Source of the DNA: Nitrososphaerales archaeon TH5894
GTDB lineage: Archaea > Thermoproteota > Nitrososphaeria > Nitrososphaerales > Nitrososphaeraceae
Direction of reading: 5' to 3'
Length of the DNA: 11,370 nucleotides
NCBI GenBank assembly: GCA_014523485.1
Contig: JAATVK010000034.1
Coordinates: forward strand, 1-11,370
Part shown: positions 1-7,528 of the stretch, piece after piece
Layout of the letters: each line of letters begins with the position of its first letter
How positions within the stretch are numbered: position 1 is the first letter of the stretch
Translations under genes and position numbers: made by a program
The notes under the pieces: generated by a model
The model's database searches: none
What the model was told of the DNA's origin: nothing
Seen by the model: only the letters and a program-made list of their open reading frames with translations

Positions 1-2
1 CT

Positions 3-473
3 TATATTATTAATACTCATTCTCATTTTGATCATATACTTGGAAATAATCAAATTGTTGATCGCACCAAATGTAAAGTTATTCAACATAAAAGTTCTAC
101 AGAAAAACATGATATATCAGTAAATGATGGAGATAAATTTATGGTTGGAAAGACAATTGTACAAGTATTATATACTCCAGGCCATTCCAAGGATAGTATA
201 TGTTTAATAGTTGATTCTAAAATAATACTTACTGGTGATACATTATTTGTTGGAAATTGTGGCCGTACCGATTTACCCGGTAGCGATCCGGAAGAGATGT
301 ACAATAGCTTATTTAAAAAAATAATGTATTTAGAGAATAATATGATTGTGTATCCAGGTCATAATTATGGATACAAACCAACTTCTACGATAGAAGAAGA
401 AAAGAAAAATAATTATGTTCTAATTCCTAGATCAAAGAATGAGTTTATAAAGTTTATTACTCATGGGGAATAA
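3..473 (+). CDS. Metallo-beta-lactamase fold hydrolase (glyoxalase II / ETHE1-like), 5'-truncated
   Basis: The reading frame is open from the window edge, so the N-terminus (probably some 50-60 residues of a roughly 210-residue family) lies outside. The Zn/Fe-binding signature THSHFDH begins 5 codons into the window (bases 15-35). The later ligands are all present: TPGHS, the aspartate of TGDTLF, and the histidine of YPGHNYG. The stretch GNCGRTDLPG after the bridging aspartate is typical of glyoxalase II, YcbL and persulfide-dioxygenase-like MBL proteins, which hydrolyse thioesters or oxidise persulfides in the cytoplasm. The exact substrate cannot be told. The methionine at 141 lies inside the fold, after the HxHxDH motif, so it is not the start. 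The 3' end overlaps the start of cobT by 11 nt, which suggests co-transcription. Confidence 0.9.
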   Translation, partial: YIINTHSHFDHILGNNQIVDRTKCKVIQHKSSTEKHDISVNDGDKFMVGKTIVQVLYTPGHSKDSICLIVDSKIILTGDTLFVGNCGRTDLPGSDPEEMYNSLFKKIMYLENNMIVYPGHNYGYKPTSTIEEEKKNNYVLIPRSKNEFIKFITHGE

Positions 474-1605
474 CAAATTGATAGAAAAATATAAAGATAT
501 TACGGTAGTAAACGGCAAAAATAGTATTGAAATACTACGATCCAATAATCCTATTTTCGTTTGTGTAATAGCATATACTGAAACAAGTGAAATTCCAGGT
601 ATTACTGTTGCTGGGGCTAATAAAGATTTAATAAAATATACACCTTCAGCTGATGCCGAGTTTCTTTATTATGGTAAATGTAAATGTATAGATGGTGTAC
701 CTGCAACTCCGGATGGAAAACCAACCCCCGCTCTGATAACAAAAACCATGTTAGATATTAGTAATATTCCTTTTATCGTAGTAGATTCAGGAGTAAAAGT
801 AAAACCAGATATACCATTATTTTCATTTAATTTACAATCAGGGAAAAATATCTTGAAGGATATAGCAATGGAGTTAGAAGAAGTAGAAAAAGCCTATAGA
901 TATGGATTAATGCTCGGAAAACAACTTTCTAAAAGTAATGATTTTGTAATTGTTGGAGAAAGCATTCCTGGGGGAACTACCACTGCACTTGGGGTTATGC
1001 TTTCTATAGGTATAGATGCAGAAAATAAAATGAGTAGTAGTATGCCACAAAATCCACATACTCTCAAAAATATGATAGTAAGAAAAAGTATGAAAAAAAA
1101 TAATATAACTTTTGGATCATTAAAAGATAAACCTTTTGCTGCTATCTCTTTGATAGGAGATCCAATGATCCCTTCAGTGATAGGTGTTGCTCAAGGGGTT
1201 ATTGATAATGGTGGAAGAGTAATGTTAGCAGGAGGAACTCAAATGTGTACTATTTTATCCATTTTAAAAAGTATGAATGTTAAAACTGATAAAATCTTTA
1301 TCGGTACCACAAAATATATTTTTAATGATACTAACGCAGATTTTACAAACCTAGTCTTATCTATAGATAACAATGTAGGGATTTTTGTTTTGGATTTACA
1401 TTTGATTGAATCAACAAAACCAGGATTAAAATCATATGCAAATGGCTTTGTAAAAGAAGGAGTTGGTGCTGGCGGGCTATCAATAGCAACACTGATAAAT
1501 GCAAATGGAAAACTTAACGGAGAAACTTTGTTGAAATATATTGAAAATGAATATGAGAAAAATATTGAAAGAAACATATTAAACGAAATTAATACCTCAT
1601 TATGA
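463..1605 (+). CDS. cobT: Archaeal CobT-type nicotinate-nucleotide:dimethylbenzimidazole phosphoribosyltransferase
   Basis: This 380-residue protein matches the archaeal CobT family (TIGR00303, formerly UPF0284). The family makes the alpha-ribotide of the cobamide lower ligand from nicotinate mononucleotide and a base such as dimethylbenzimidazole, in the late steps of B12 assembly. Visible landmarks are PGITVAGAN (45-53), ESIPGGTTTALG (166-177, glycine-rich and probably phosphate-binding), GDPMIPSV (232-239), AGGTQM (256-261) and KEGVGAGG (331-338). The length is normal for the archaeal family. The ATG at 463 lies inside the end of the preceding hydrolase gene (11-nt overlap), so translation is probably coupled. 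The name should not be confused with the unrelated CobT subunit of aerobic cobaltochelatase. The family assignment is firm; the preferred base is not visible from sequence. Confidence 0.92.
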   Translation: MGNNKLIEKYKDITVVNGKNSIEILRSNNPIFVCVIAYTETSEIPGITVAGANKDLIKYTPSADAEFLYYGKCKCIDGVPATPDGKPTPALITKTMLDISNIPFIVVDSGVKVKPDIPLFSFNLQSGKNILKDIAMELEEVEKAYRYGLMLGKQLSKSNDFVIVGESIPGGTTTALGVMLSIGIDAENKMSSSMPQNPHTLKNMIVRKSMKKNNITFGSLKDKPFAAISLIGDPMIPSVIGVAQGVIDNGGRVMLAGGTQMCTILSILKSMNVKTDKIFIGTTKYIFNDTNADFTNLVLSIDNNVGIFVLDLHLIESTKPGLKSYANGFVKEGVGAGGLSIATLINANGKLNGETLLKYIENEYEKNIERNILNEINTSL

Positions 1606-1626
1606 AAAAATAAACTAAATAAAAAA
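1605..1626 (-). terminator. U-rich terminator downstream of glmS
   Basis: Read on the minus strand, the bases just after the glmS stop give two runs of six T (1626-1621 and 1610-1605) separated by a T-rich linker. Archaeal RNA polymerase terminates at such oligo-T tracts without needing a hairpin. The element lies in the short convergent spacer and reaches the last base of cobT. Confidence 0.55.
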
Positions 1627-1632
1627 TTAAAT

Positions 1633-3399
1633 TTATTTTACAGTTACTGATTTAGCTAAGTTTCTAGGATAGTCAGGATTAGCATTCTTTTTTAATGCTA
1701 GATAATAGGATAATATTTGGATTGGGATAATTTCAATTAGGGGATACAAATTCTCATTAACTAATGGTAATTTGATAAAATAGTCATAAATATCATTTCT
1801 TTTATTTGAAATTCCAATAATCTTTGCACCTCTCGATTTCATTTCATGTATACTATGTAATGTATCATAATATGTTTCATCTTCTGGATTAAGAACTATG
1901 ACGATTGTATTTGGTTCAATCATTGCCAAAGGTCCATGTTTGATTTCGCCAGCAGCTATACCTTCTGCATGAATATAGGCAAGTTCTTTAATTTTTAGAG
2001 ATCCCTCTAATGCAATTGGATAATGAACGGATTTTCCTAGAATATATATATCTTGGACAGATTTTATGTCATCGGCTATTTTTTCTAAATATGAATCATT
2101 TATCAGAATCTCATTTAGAGCATTACCAAGCATACTTGTTGATATATCTAATGATTTTTTATTTACACATAAAGTGTCTATAATAGAATATAATGTCGCC
2201 AATTGTGAGGTAAAGCTTTTTGTTGCAGCAACGCCCATTTCTGGTCCACAGTTTATGGAAACAGAATGATCGCTTAATCGAGATAAAGAAGAAGTAGATA
2301 TATTGACGATGGAAAGAATTTTTGCTTTATGCTCGTTAGCTATCTTAACAGAATTTAAAACATCTGCTGTTTCACCACTTTGAGAAATAGCGATTAGTAT
2401 TGAGTTTTCATCAATAGGTGCAGACATATATTCAAACTCACTTGACATTATTATTTCCGTTCTAATCTTCGCAAATTTATAGAAGAGATATTTTGCTAAT
2501 AATGCCGAATGATAGCTTGTTCCACTACCTGTAATAAAAATATTTTTAGAAGAAGAAATAAGATCTACGGCTTTTTGAAGAGATATTTGATCAATCTGAA
2601 AAGCCAAAGGTATAGAATTTTTTTGTTGATGTATTTCTTTGAGTGTATAGTGTGCATACTTGCCTTTATCAATATCTCCTAATTCCCAAGCGACCTGAGT
2701 TATAGGTCTATATACATTATTACCGTTAAAATCGAATAAGTTTACACGATTATGATCTAGAATAACTATGTCATGATTGTCAAGAAAGATAGCTTTATCG
2801 GTATATTCTAAGAAACCTAACACATCGCTGGAAATGAAATTCTCGTCATTTCCAATTCCAATAATTAACGGTTCATCTAATCTAGCACCAGCTAGCAATC
2901 CAGATTTGAAAATTGCAACAAATGCATAAGCACCACGTAATTGCTTACATGTTTCACTAATAACCTTTTTGACATTATCAAACTTTTCCAGATAGGATTC
3001 TATTAAGTGTGCAATAACTTCACTATCAGTTTGACTCTGAAAAATATGTCCTTGTTTTATAAGAGTCTCCTTTAGTTGTTGATAATTTTCAATTATTCCA
3101 TTATGAACTACAACTACATTATTGGTACAATCTGGATGAGGATGTGCATTTAATTTAGTTATACCTCCATGAGTAGCCCATCGTGTGTGTCCTATTCCTA
3201 TTTGTCCAGGCATATTGTTTAATTGTAAAGAGCTATCAACATCCAGAACTTTTCCTACATCTTTACGAAGTAAAATTCTGTCTTTTTCTAGGGTAGCGAT
3301 CCCAACACTATCATACCCCCTATATTCCATTTTCTTCAAACTTTCAACTATAACCGACGCCGCCATACAATTACCAATATAGCCTATTATAGAACACAT
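1633..3399 (-). CDS. glmS: Glutamine--fructose-6-phosphate aminotransferase (isomerizing)
   Basis: GlmS converts fructose-6-phosphate and glutamine to glucosamine-6-phosphate, the entry to UDP-GlcNAc for glycoprotein and envelope glycans. The true start is the ATG at 3399, giving MCSIIGYIG, because Cys2 must become the N-terminal nucleophile. A TTG four codons upstream (3411) would bury it. The protein has 588 residues (E. coli GlmS has 609). The class II glutaminase domain (2-230) has HTRWATHGG (71-79), AHPHPDC (85-91) and HNGIIENY (99-106). The first SIS domain has TGSGTSYHSA (290-299), ISQSGET (338-344) and GPEMGVAATKSFTSQ (385-399). The second has ALEGSLKIKELAYIHAEG (463-480) and GEIKHGPLA (484-492). 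The C-terminus is DYPRNLAKSVTVK, the family's conserved tail. No ribozyme-like leader is visible. The gene is divergent from the following regulator and convergent with cobT. Confidence 0.98.
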   Translation of the reverse strand: MCSIIGYIGNCMAASVIVESLKKMEYRGYDSVGIATLEKDRILLRKDVGKVLDVDSSLQLNNMPGQIGIGHTRWATHGGITKLNAHPHPDCTNNVVVVHNGIIENYQQLKETLIKQGHIFQSQTDSEVIAHLIESYLEKFDNVKKVISETCKQLRGAYAFVAIFKSGLLAGARLDEPLIIGIGNDENFISSDVLGFLEYTDKAIFLDNHDIVILDHNRVNLFDFNGNNVYRPITQVAWELGDIDKGKYAHYTLKEIHQQKNSIPLAFQIDQISLQKAVDLISSSKNIFITGSGTSYHSALLAKYLFYKFAKIRTEIIMSSEFEYMSAPIDENSILIAISQSGETADVLNSVKIANEHKAKILSIVNISTSSLSRLSDHSVSINCGPEMGVAATKSFTSQLATLYSIIDTLCVNKKSLDISTSMLGNALNEILINDSYLEKIADDIKSVQDIYILGKSVHYPIALEGSLKIKELAYIHAEGIAAGEIKHGPLAMIEPNTIVIVLNPEDETYYDTLHSIHEMKSRGAKIIGISNKRNDIYDYFIKLPLVNENLYPLIEIIPIQILSYYLALKKNANPDYPRNLAKSVTVK

Positions 3400-3420
3400 G
3401 AATAATATCAAATAGAATTA

Positions 3421-3429
3421 GTTTAAATA
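3421..3429 (-). promoter_or_regulatory. Candidate TATA box for glmS
   Basis: The minus strand reads TATTTAAAC here, about 26 nt before the glmS ATG at 3399. That spacing fits an archaeal TATA-box promoter giving a leaderless or nearly leaderless mRNA. In such AT-rich DNA a chance match is possible. Confidence 0.4.
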
Positions 3430-3531
3430 GTATATTGGTATTCAATCTATACCCCTATACAAATAATTATAATCACAAATCTAGACTTTAAATCAATTTA
3501 TAGAAAAACCACTATGATAATTGATGACCGG

Positions 3532-3539
3532 TATAAAAC
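3532..3539 (+). promoter_or_regulatory. TATA box of the winged-helix/S-layer-like gene
   Basis: TATAAAAC, preceded by a short GC-containing stretch (ACCGG, 3527-3531) in the position of a BRE, is centred about 34 nt before the ATG at 3569. This predicts transcription starting about 8-10 nt before the gene, a typical short archaeal leader. Confidence 0.5.
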
Positions 3540-3568
3540 ATTTTATAGGAAATAAACAATAACCTATT

Positions 3569-4525
3569 ATGAGAAAAAAGACTATAATCTCGGACGGGAA
3601 CGGAAATCCTCTAAGTAAAAAAATTTTGATATTTGAAAATATAAATGATATGAAAATTTTATCAAATAATATTGCTTGGAAAATAGTAGAGCTATTATCA
3701 TCCAGTGCTATGTACCCCGCACAAATAGCAAAGGAATTAAAGCTTTACGATCAAACAGTGTATTATTATATTAGAAAATTGGCTAGAATAGGAGCAATAG
3801 AACAAGTAGGAACATGTTTGATCAGAGGAGGTACAGCTAGACTTTATTCGACTTCTAGTCCCTCATTTGGATTAGAAATTGAAGGGAACGAAGAGAAACT
3901 TGAATCTTCGAATTACATAAAAGATGAAAAGCGAAAAAATATTCCTTCCATCTTGAAAGAGTTTTATGAAAATAACTCTTTTTCTGGTTTAATAGTTGTG
4001 GGAGCACCAGATCCTCATGGTCCTTACAAATCTTCCTCACGGGATGGGCATTATGCTGTTCATTTGAGTTTTTATTTGGGAACTTTAGCTGAGTCATATA
4101 CCTCTGGATTCATAGTTAAATTGGATGTAGATGCGAAAGCAGAGAAGGATATTGATAATAGAAATTTAATATTGATTGGTGGACCTGGGACAAATATTGT
4201 TACTTCAGAATTTAACAGATATCTTCAGATTAAATTTAATGAAGATAATTATTGGTCAGGATTAACCGACCAATCAGGAAGAATATTTAATATGGACAAT
4301 CATGGACTAATTGCTAAAATAAATAATCCTTATAACAAGGATAAAAAAATCCTCATTCTAGCAGGTGTTAGAAGTATAGGAACAAAAGCATCAGTTATCG
4401 CCTTAACCGATTATGGAAATCAAATATCTAATAATTCTTTAAGTGGTGATCAATTGGCATTAGTTGTTCAAGGTTTCGATATGAATGCAGATGGAAAAAT
4501 AGATCATGTTGATATTGTTTCTTAA
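3569..4525 (+). CDS. Winged-helix (ArsR-like) regulator with S-layer-like C-terminal domain
   Basis: Residues 31-95 form a winged helix: the segment around IAWKIVELLSSSAMYP is followed by AQIAKELKLYDQTVYYYIRKLARIGAIE (51-78, the helix-turn-helix) and a beta wing ending in ARLYS. After a charged linker (105-130), residues 138-318 resemble the archaeal S-layer C-terminal-type fold, with GLIVVGAPDPHGPY (140-153), NLILIGGPGTN (199-209) and ILILAGVRSIGTKASVIAL (261-279). The protein ends in DMNADGKID (304-312), an EF-hand/dockerin-like calcium-loop motif of the kind often seen near the end of such domains. No signal peptide or membrane segment is visible, so it is probably a cytoplasmic DNA-binding protein whose second half senses a ligand or oligomerises. 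That role and its targets are inferences. It is divergent from glmS, but nothing in the sequence proves it regulates glmS. Confidence 0.85.
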   Translation: MRKKTIISDGNGNPLSKKILIFENINDMKILSNNIAWKIVELLSSSAMYPAQIAKELKLYDQTVYYYIRKLARIGAIEQVGTCLIRGGTARLYSTSSPSFGLEIEGNEEKLESSNYIKDEKRKNIPSILKEFYENNSFSGLIVVGAPDPHGPYKSSSRDGHYAVHLSFYLGTLAESYTSGFIVKLDVDAKAEKDIDNRNLILIGGPGTNIVTSEFNRYLQIKFNEDNYWSGLTDQSGRIFNMDNHGLIAKINNPYNKDKKILILAGVRSIGTKASVIALTDYGNQISNNSLSGDQLALVVQGFDMNADGKIDHVDIVS

Positions 4526-4528
4526 TTA

Positions 4529-5035
4529 TTAACTGCCTGGCATATTTTGAGATGGATTCATGGATTGAGCTCTTAAAGCAATTTTCGCTTCTTCATCTTT
4601 CTTAACAATATACCCAGGAATGTTAATAGTCCTTTCACCGATTGATACATGACCATGCACTACTAATTGCCTAGATTGATGCGGAGATTTGGCATTATCC
4701 TTTTTCATAATGATGGTTTGCAATCTTCGTTCTAGAATATCTTCCAATTTTAAATTAAGAATATCATCTAGTGTTGCAGAATCTTTTATTAATCCAAGTC
4801 TTTGTAAATGGCTTAATAGTTTAGTTTCTTGTGCCTGTCTTGCCTCAACAGTTAATGCTAATAATTCACGCGCTTGATTTCTTATATCTGCGACCTTAGT
4901 TTGTGCCTTCCATAATTCACTTTTGCTTCTAAGACCATAAGATCCTATAAGATACAACTCTGAACTTAACTGATCAGTAGTCCATATCTGACGGGGTCTA
5001 CGAAAAGTTTTTCTAGATTTCTTAGGATCTCCCAT
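4529..5035 (-). CDS. rps4: Small ribosomal subunit protein S4 (uS4, archaeal type)
   Basis: S4 nucleates assembly of the 30S body by binding 16S rRNA. The 168-residue protein has the archaeal/eukaryotic (S9e-like) N-terminus: MGDPKKSRKTFRRP, IWTTDQLSSELYLIGSYGL (17-35) and a KSELWKAQTKVADIRNQAREL helix (residues 38-58). The S4 RNA-binding domain spans about 100-150, with LERRLQTII (101-109), SRQLVVHGHVSIGER (121-135) and NIPGYIV (138-144). The length is normal. Its ATG shares one base with the stop codon of rps13 (TAATG), so the two are translated from one mRNA. The stop is only 3 nt from the stop of the convergent regulator gene, and rps11/rpoD, which commonly follow in archaea, are not found there. 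Confidence 0.97.
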   Translation of the reverse strand: MGDPKKSRKTFRRPRQIWTTDQLSSELYLIGSYGLRSKSELWKAQTKVADIRNQARELLALTVEARQAQETKLLSHLQRLGLIKDSATLDDILNLKLEDILERRLQTIIMKKDNAKSPHQSRQLVVHGHVSIGERTINIPGYIVKKDEEAKIALRAQSMNPSQNMPGS

Positions 5036-5517
5036 TATTCACCACTCTTTTCTGTTTTTAGTGGAGCCTGAGCTGTTTTACGTACGCCGACTGCGCTAGC
5101 TCTTCTACCAGTAGTACGTGTGCGTTGTCCCCTTACACGCAATCCAAACATATGTCTATACCCCCTCCAACTCATAATACTTTTCTCTCTATCTATATCA
5201 TTTGAAACAATAAAATCCAAATCTGATGTAAGTAAATGAATATTGGAACCTGTATCCATATCTTTTCTCCTGTTGAAATAGAAATATGGAATACCTATTT
5301 TATTAGGATCTTTAAGAACGCTCTCGATATCAGTTAATTCTTTATCAGTTAAAAGACCGACTCTGATATATGGATTAATATTTAATTTTTGAAGTAATAC
5401 TTGAGCGAAATTATAACCTACACCTTTAACTTTACTTAAAGCTACAGTTATTTTCTTATCTCCCTCAACATCTTTACCCATAATTCTAACAATGTGTTTA
5501 TAGTCTGCTGTTGACAA
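5035..5517 (-). CDS. rps13: Small ribosomal subunit protein S13 (uS13, archaeal type)
   Basis: S13 sits in the 30S head and contacts the 50S subunit and P-site tRNA. Landmarks in the 160-residue protein are HIVRIMGKDVEG (8-19), the helix-two-turn-helix around KVKGVGYNFAQVLLQ (29-43), and the rRNA-binding block WRGYRHMFGLRVRGQRTRTT (117-136) followed by GRR. The start is TTG at 5517. An in-frame stop (TAA, 5523-5521) lies two codons upstream, and the first ATG (5481, residue 13) would remove HIVRI, which is part of the conserved first strand of archaeal S13. TTG initiation is therefore well supported. The gene is first in a two-gene unit with rps4. Confidence 0.96.
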   Translation of the reverse strand: MSTADYKHIVRIMGKDVEGDKKITVALSKVKGVGYNFAQVLLQKLNINPYIRVGLLTDKELTDIESVLKDPNKIGIPYFYFNRRKDMDTGSNIHLLTSDLDFIVSNDIDREKSIMSWRGYRHMFGLRVRGQRTRTTGRRASAVGVRKTAQAPLKTEKSGE

Positions 5518-5540
5518 CTCTTAAAACTACAGTATAAACC

Positions 5541-5551
5541 TAAATAAAAAT
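5541..5551 (-). promoter_or_regulatory. Candidate TATA box for rps13-rps4
   Basis: The minus strand reads ATTTTTATTTA, centred about 29 nt before the TTG start at 5517, which is the right spacing for an archaeal promoter with a very short leader. Another AT-rich match (TTTATAC, 5538-5532) is too close to the start. Low certainty in AT-rich DNA. Confidence 0.35.
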
Positions 5552-5649
5552 CATACTAGGAGTTAATTTAACGTAATTAATTATTTATAATCTCATGTAT
5601 CCTCGTTTTAAATAAATTAAGTTAAATGATATATTTATAAAATTTGCAT

Positions 5650-5678
5650 GGTATTTATTTTTGTCAAAATAATATACC
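5650..5678. repeat. Bulged inverted repeat (12-bp stem, 4-nt loop)
   Basis: GGTATTTATTTT (5650-5661) can pair with AAAATAA plus ATACC (5666-5672 and 5674-5678), leaving one bulged T at 5673 and the loop TGTC. On the plus strand it is followed by TTTT. It could be a terminator-like structure, an operator, or part of an unannotated transcript. AT-rich composition makes chance pairing a real alternative, although the GGTAT/ATACC base adds some specificity. Confidence 0.4.
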
Positions 5679-5809
5679 TTTTAAAACTATTTAAATCAAA
5701 AAGATTATAAAAACAGAATAAAACTTAATTGTTACTTTTCAGAGTAAGAAGTAAAATGACCAAATAGAATCCTTAGTTTTTATTAGCATAAATATTATTA
5801 ATGATTGCT

Positions 5810-5819
5810 ATTAGCTAAT
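5810..5819. promoter_or_regulatory. Perfect 10-bp palindrome ATTAGCTAAT
   Basis: ATTAGCTAAT is identical on both strands and lies about 70-80 nt before the ATG of the first AAA+ gene. The half-site ATTAGC also occurs at 5782-5787. It could be an operator for the cluster; there is no direct evidence of binding. Confidence 0.25.
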
Positions 5820-5887
5820 TCTTTAACAATGTTTAAATTTTGTTTCAGTTAGCAAGAAATCTATTGAATTTTAAAGATATTGAGAAA

Positions 5888-7528
5888 ATGGTATTAGACT
5901 CTTATAATTCTAATCCAACATATAATGAAATATTTCCTGGTGTTCCCCATAATTATAAAGAAATTAAGACATTAAAAGATCTTCTTGAGATAAACTATAG
6001 GCATGCCAATGTCGATACACAGATTAGAGGGAATTTAATAACGCTTCTTAAAAAAGGTATTAATCCTTACCGGGGAATCATTGGATATGAGGATGACGTA
6101 ATACCAGCAATAAATCGAGGTATTCTTGCTGGTCATGATCTGTTATTAGTAGGACAAATAGGTCAAGCGAAAACGAAATTATCTGAAGCTATATCTCAAA
6201 ATTTATTATCTCCAATACCCATAATTAGAAAGTCATTAACAAATGATATTCCAACTACAATTAGAGCTGAACAAATGATTTCTTTATTAGAGGATAAAGA
6301 AATTATGCACTACTCTCCTAGTTTCACTATTTCAAAAGAAACAGAAGATACTATTAGGAATAATGGATTAGATACAAAAATAGATTGGATTAGTGGATCT
6401 GAAAGATATAGATACATTTTAGCAACTCCTGATATTTCGGTTAAAGATTTAGTAGGACAAATTGATGCCATCAAAATAGTAAAAAAAGGAGTTGAGATTT
6501 ATAATTTAGAATCCTACTCACCAGGTCAGCTATTACAAGCGAGACATGGGATATTGTGTATTGATGAATTACCTGTTTTAGATCCTCGAAAACAAGTTTC
6601 TTTATTAAGCGTATTGCAGGAAGGTAGATTTACTACTGGTTCATATCCTGTTTACTTTGAACCTGATCTCAAAATAATAGCTACCTCAAATCCGATTGAT
6701 TATACGCATTCTGGAAAAATAATAGAGCCTTTGTTTGATAGACTTCGAAGTCATATTGAGACACGTTATCCTGTAAAACTAATTGATGAAATGCTTATAA
6801 TAATCCAGGAAATAGCATTAAGCGATCCAAAAAATGTTATTTTACCTATCTTCATTTTGAAAACCCTTGCCATGATAACACAATTAGGTAGAACAAATTC
6901 AGACATTAATCAAGACAAAGGGGTAAGTGTGAGAATGTCAGTTCATTCCACAGAAGCTATAATTAGTGAGGCTGAGCGAATAAGATCTTTAATTTATAAC
7001 GTAAAGGTAGTTCCTAGATTTTCAGATATTAATAGTATACATCAAACATCGAAATTCGAATTATCTGAATTAGATGATAACAGTCACAATAGATTAGACA
7101 TTTTAAATAAATTGATTACAGAAGCAATAAAGACTATCTCAAGAGAATATATCCAAAACATAAAGAGCGACGACATGATGCTGTTAAAAAATGAATTTAC
7201 TAAGAATAAGAAATTTATAGTATCACAAAATCTTTTAGGAGATCAGAGCATCAGCAGTAATTCCCATGATAATTATGAAAATCAATTGAAAAATTTTCCT
7301 ACTCTTTTAAAAATAGTTGATAGGATGATAGAAATAGACGAAAATGAAAAAAATGTTTTTATTAAAAATATAGAATATAACAGAATTGATCTTAATGGAT
7401 TATCGTTTTCTAATAAACAAGATAAAGAATATAGAGCATCAATAGTAGAGTTAATACTAGAAGGGTTAAGAAATTTAGATAATCCAATTATTGATAGAAG
7501 AGAAAAGGGAATATATGAAAATATTTAG
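5888..7528 (+). CDS. AAA+ ATPase, Mg-chelatase ChlI/BchI-like (pair 1)
   Basis: A 546-residue protein if it starts at the ATG at 5888. A TTG at 5840 would add 16 residues, and an in-frame stop at 5834 bounds the frame. The conserved part begins at TLKDLLEINYRHANV. Motifs (from 5888): Walker A GQIGQAKT (89-96), Walker B GILCIDE (221-227), sensor 1 ATSNP (265-269) and FDR (283-285), a probable arginine-finger region. The gap of about 120 residues between Walker A and B is long, as in the helix-2-insert clade of Mg chelatases, MoxR and sigma-54-type ATPases. It resembles bacterial proteins loosely annotated as 'magnesium chelatase' that are encoded beside a VWA protein. The C-terminal 120 or so residues are a charged helical extension. 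No large chelatase subunit is nearby, so true chelatase activity is unproven. The 3' end overlaps the next gene by 14 nt. Confidence 0.92.
   Translation: MVLDSYNSNPTYNEIFPGVPHNYKEIKTLKDLLEINYRHANVDTQIRGNLITLLKKGINPYRGIIGYEDDVIPAINRGILAGHDLLLVGQIGQAKTKLSEAISQNLLSPIPIIRKSLTNDIPTTIRAEQMISLLEDKEIMHYSPSFTISKETEDTIRNNGLDTKIDWISGSERYRYILATPDISVKDLVGQIDAIKIVKKGVEIYNLESYSPGQLLQARHGILCIDELPVLDPRKQVSLLSVLQEGRFTTGSYPVYFEPDLKIIATSNPIDYTHSGKIIEPLFDRLRSHIETRYPVKLIDEMLIIIQEIALSDPKNVILPIFILKTLAMITQLGRTNSDINQDKGVSVRMSVHSTEAIISEAERIRSLIYNVKVVPRFSDINSIHQTSKFELSELDDNSHNRLDILNKLITEAIKTISREYIQNIKSDDMMLLKNEFTKNKKFIVSQNLLGDQSISSNSHDNYENQLKNFPTLLKIVDRMIEIDENEKNVFIKNIEYNRIDLNGLSFSNKQDKEYRASIVELILEGLRNLDNPIIDRREKGIYENI

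Larger units (their letters stand above)
5518..5887. other. Long AT-rich divergent spacer without a supported gene
   Basis: About 370 bases separate rps13 from the first AAA+ gene (320 if that gene starts at the TTG at 5840). I see no tRNA, no conserved small protein and no CRISPR-like repeat. It contains many TATA-like runs on both strands, a bulged hairpin (5650-5678) and a palindrome (5810-5819). It must hold the rps13 promoter and probably that of the AAA+/VWA cluster. The longest ATG frame noticed on the plus strand (5648-5710, 20 residues, low complexity) is not supported as a gene. Confidence 0.6.

Noticed and set aside
83..304. Minus-strand frame of 73 residues over the MBL gene
   Set aside because: The plus-strand frame carries the full set of MBL metal-ligand motifs, so this is an antisense shadow.
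3400..3411. Upstream TTG as the start of GlmS
   Set aside because: It would put four residues before the Met-Cys, and the catalytic cysteine must become N-terminal.
3437..3453. Short inverted repeat GGTAT-N7-ATACC in the glmS/regulator spacer, with the same arms as the base of the 5650-5678 hairpin
   Set aside because: The arms are only 5 bp and likely by chance in this composition; two occurrences are not enough to call a shared operator.
5648..5710. Small plus-strand frame of 20 residues in the long spacer
   Set aside because: It is rich in I, L, F and K, as expected by chance in AT-rich DNA, overlaps the hairpin, and has no well-placed promoter.
5829..5852. ATG at 5829 as the start of the first AAA+ gene
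   Set aside because: It is out of frame with the ATPase and hits TAG after seven codons.
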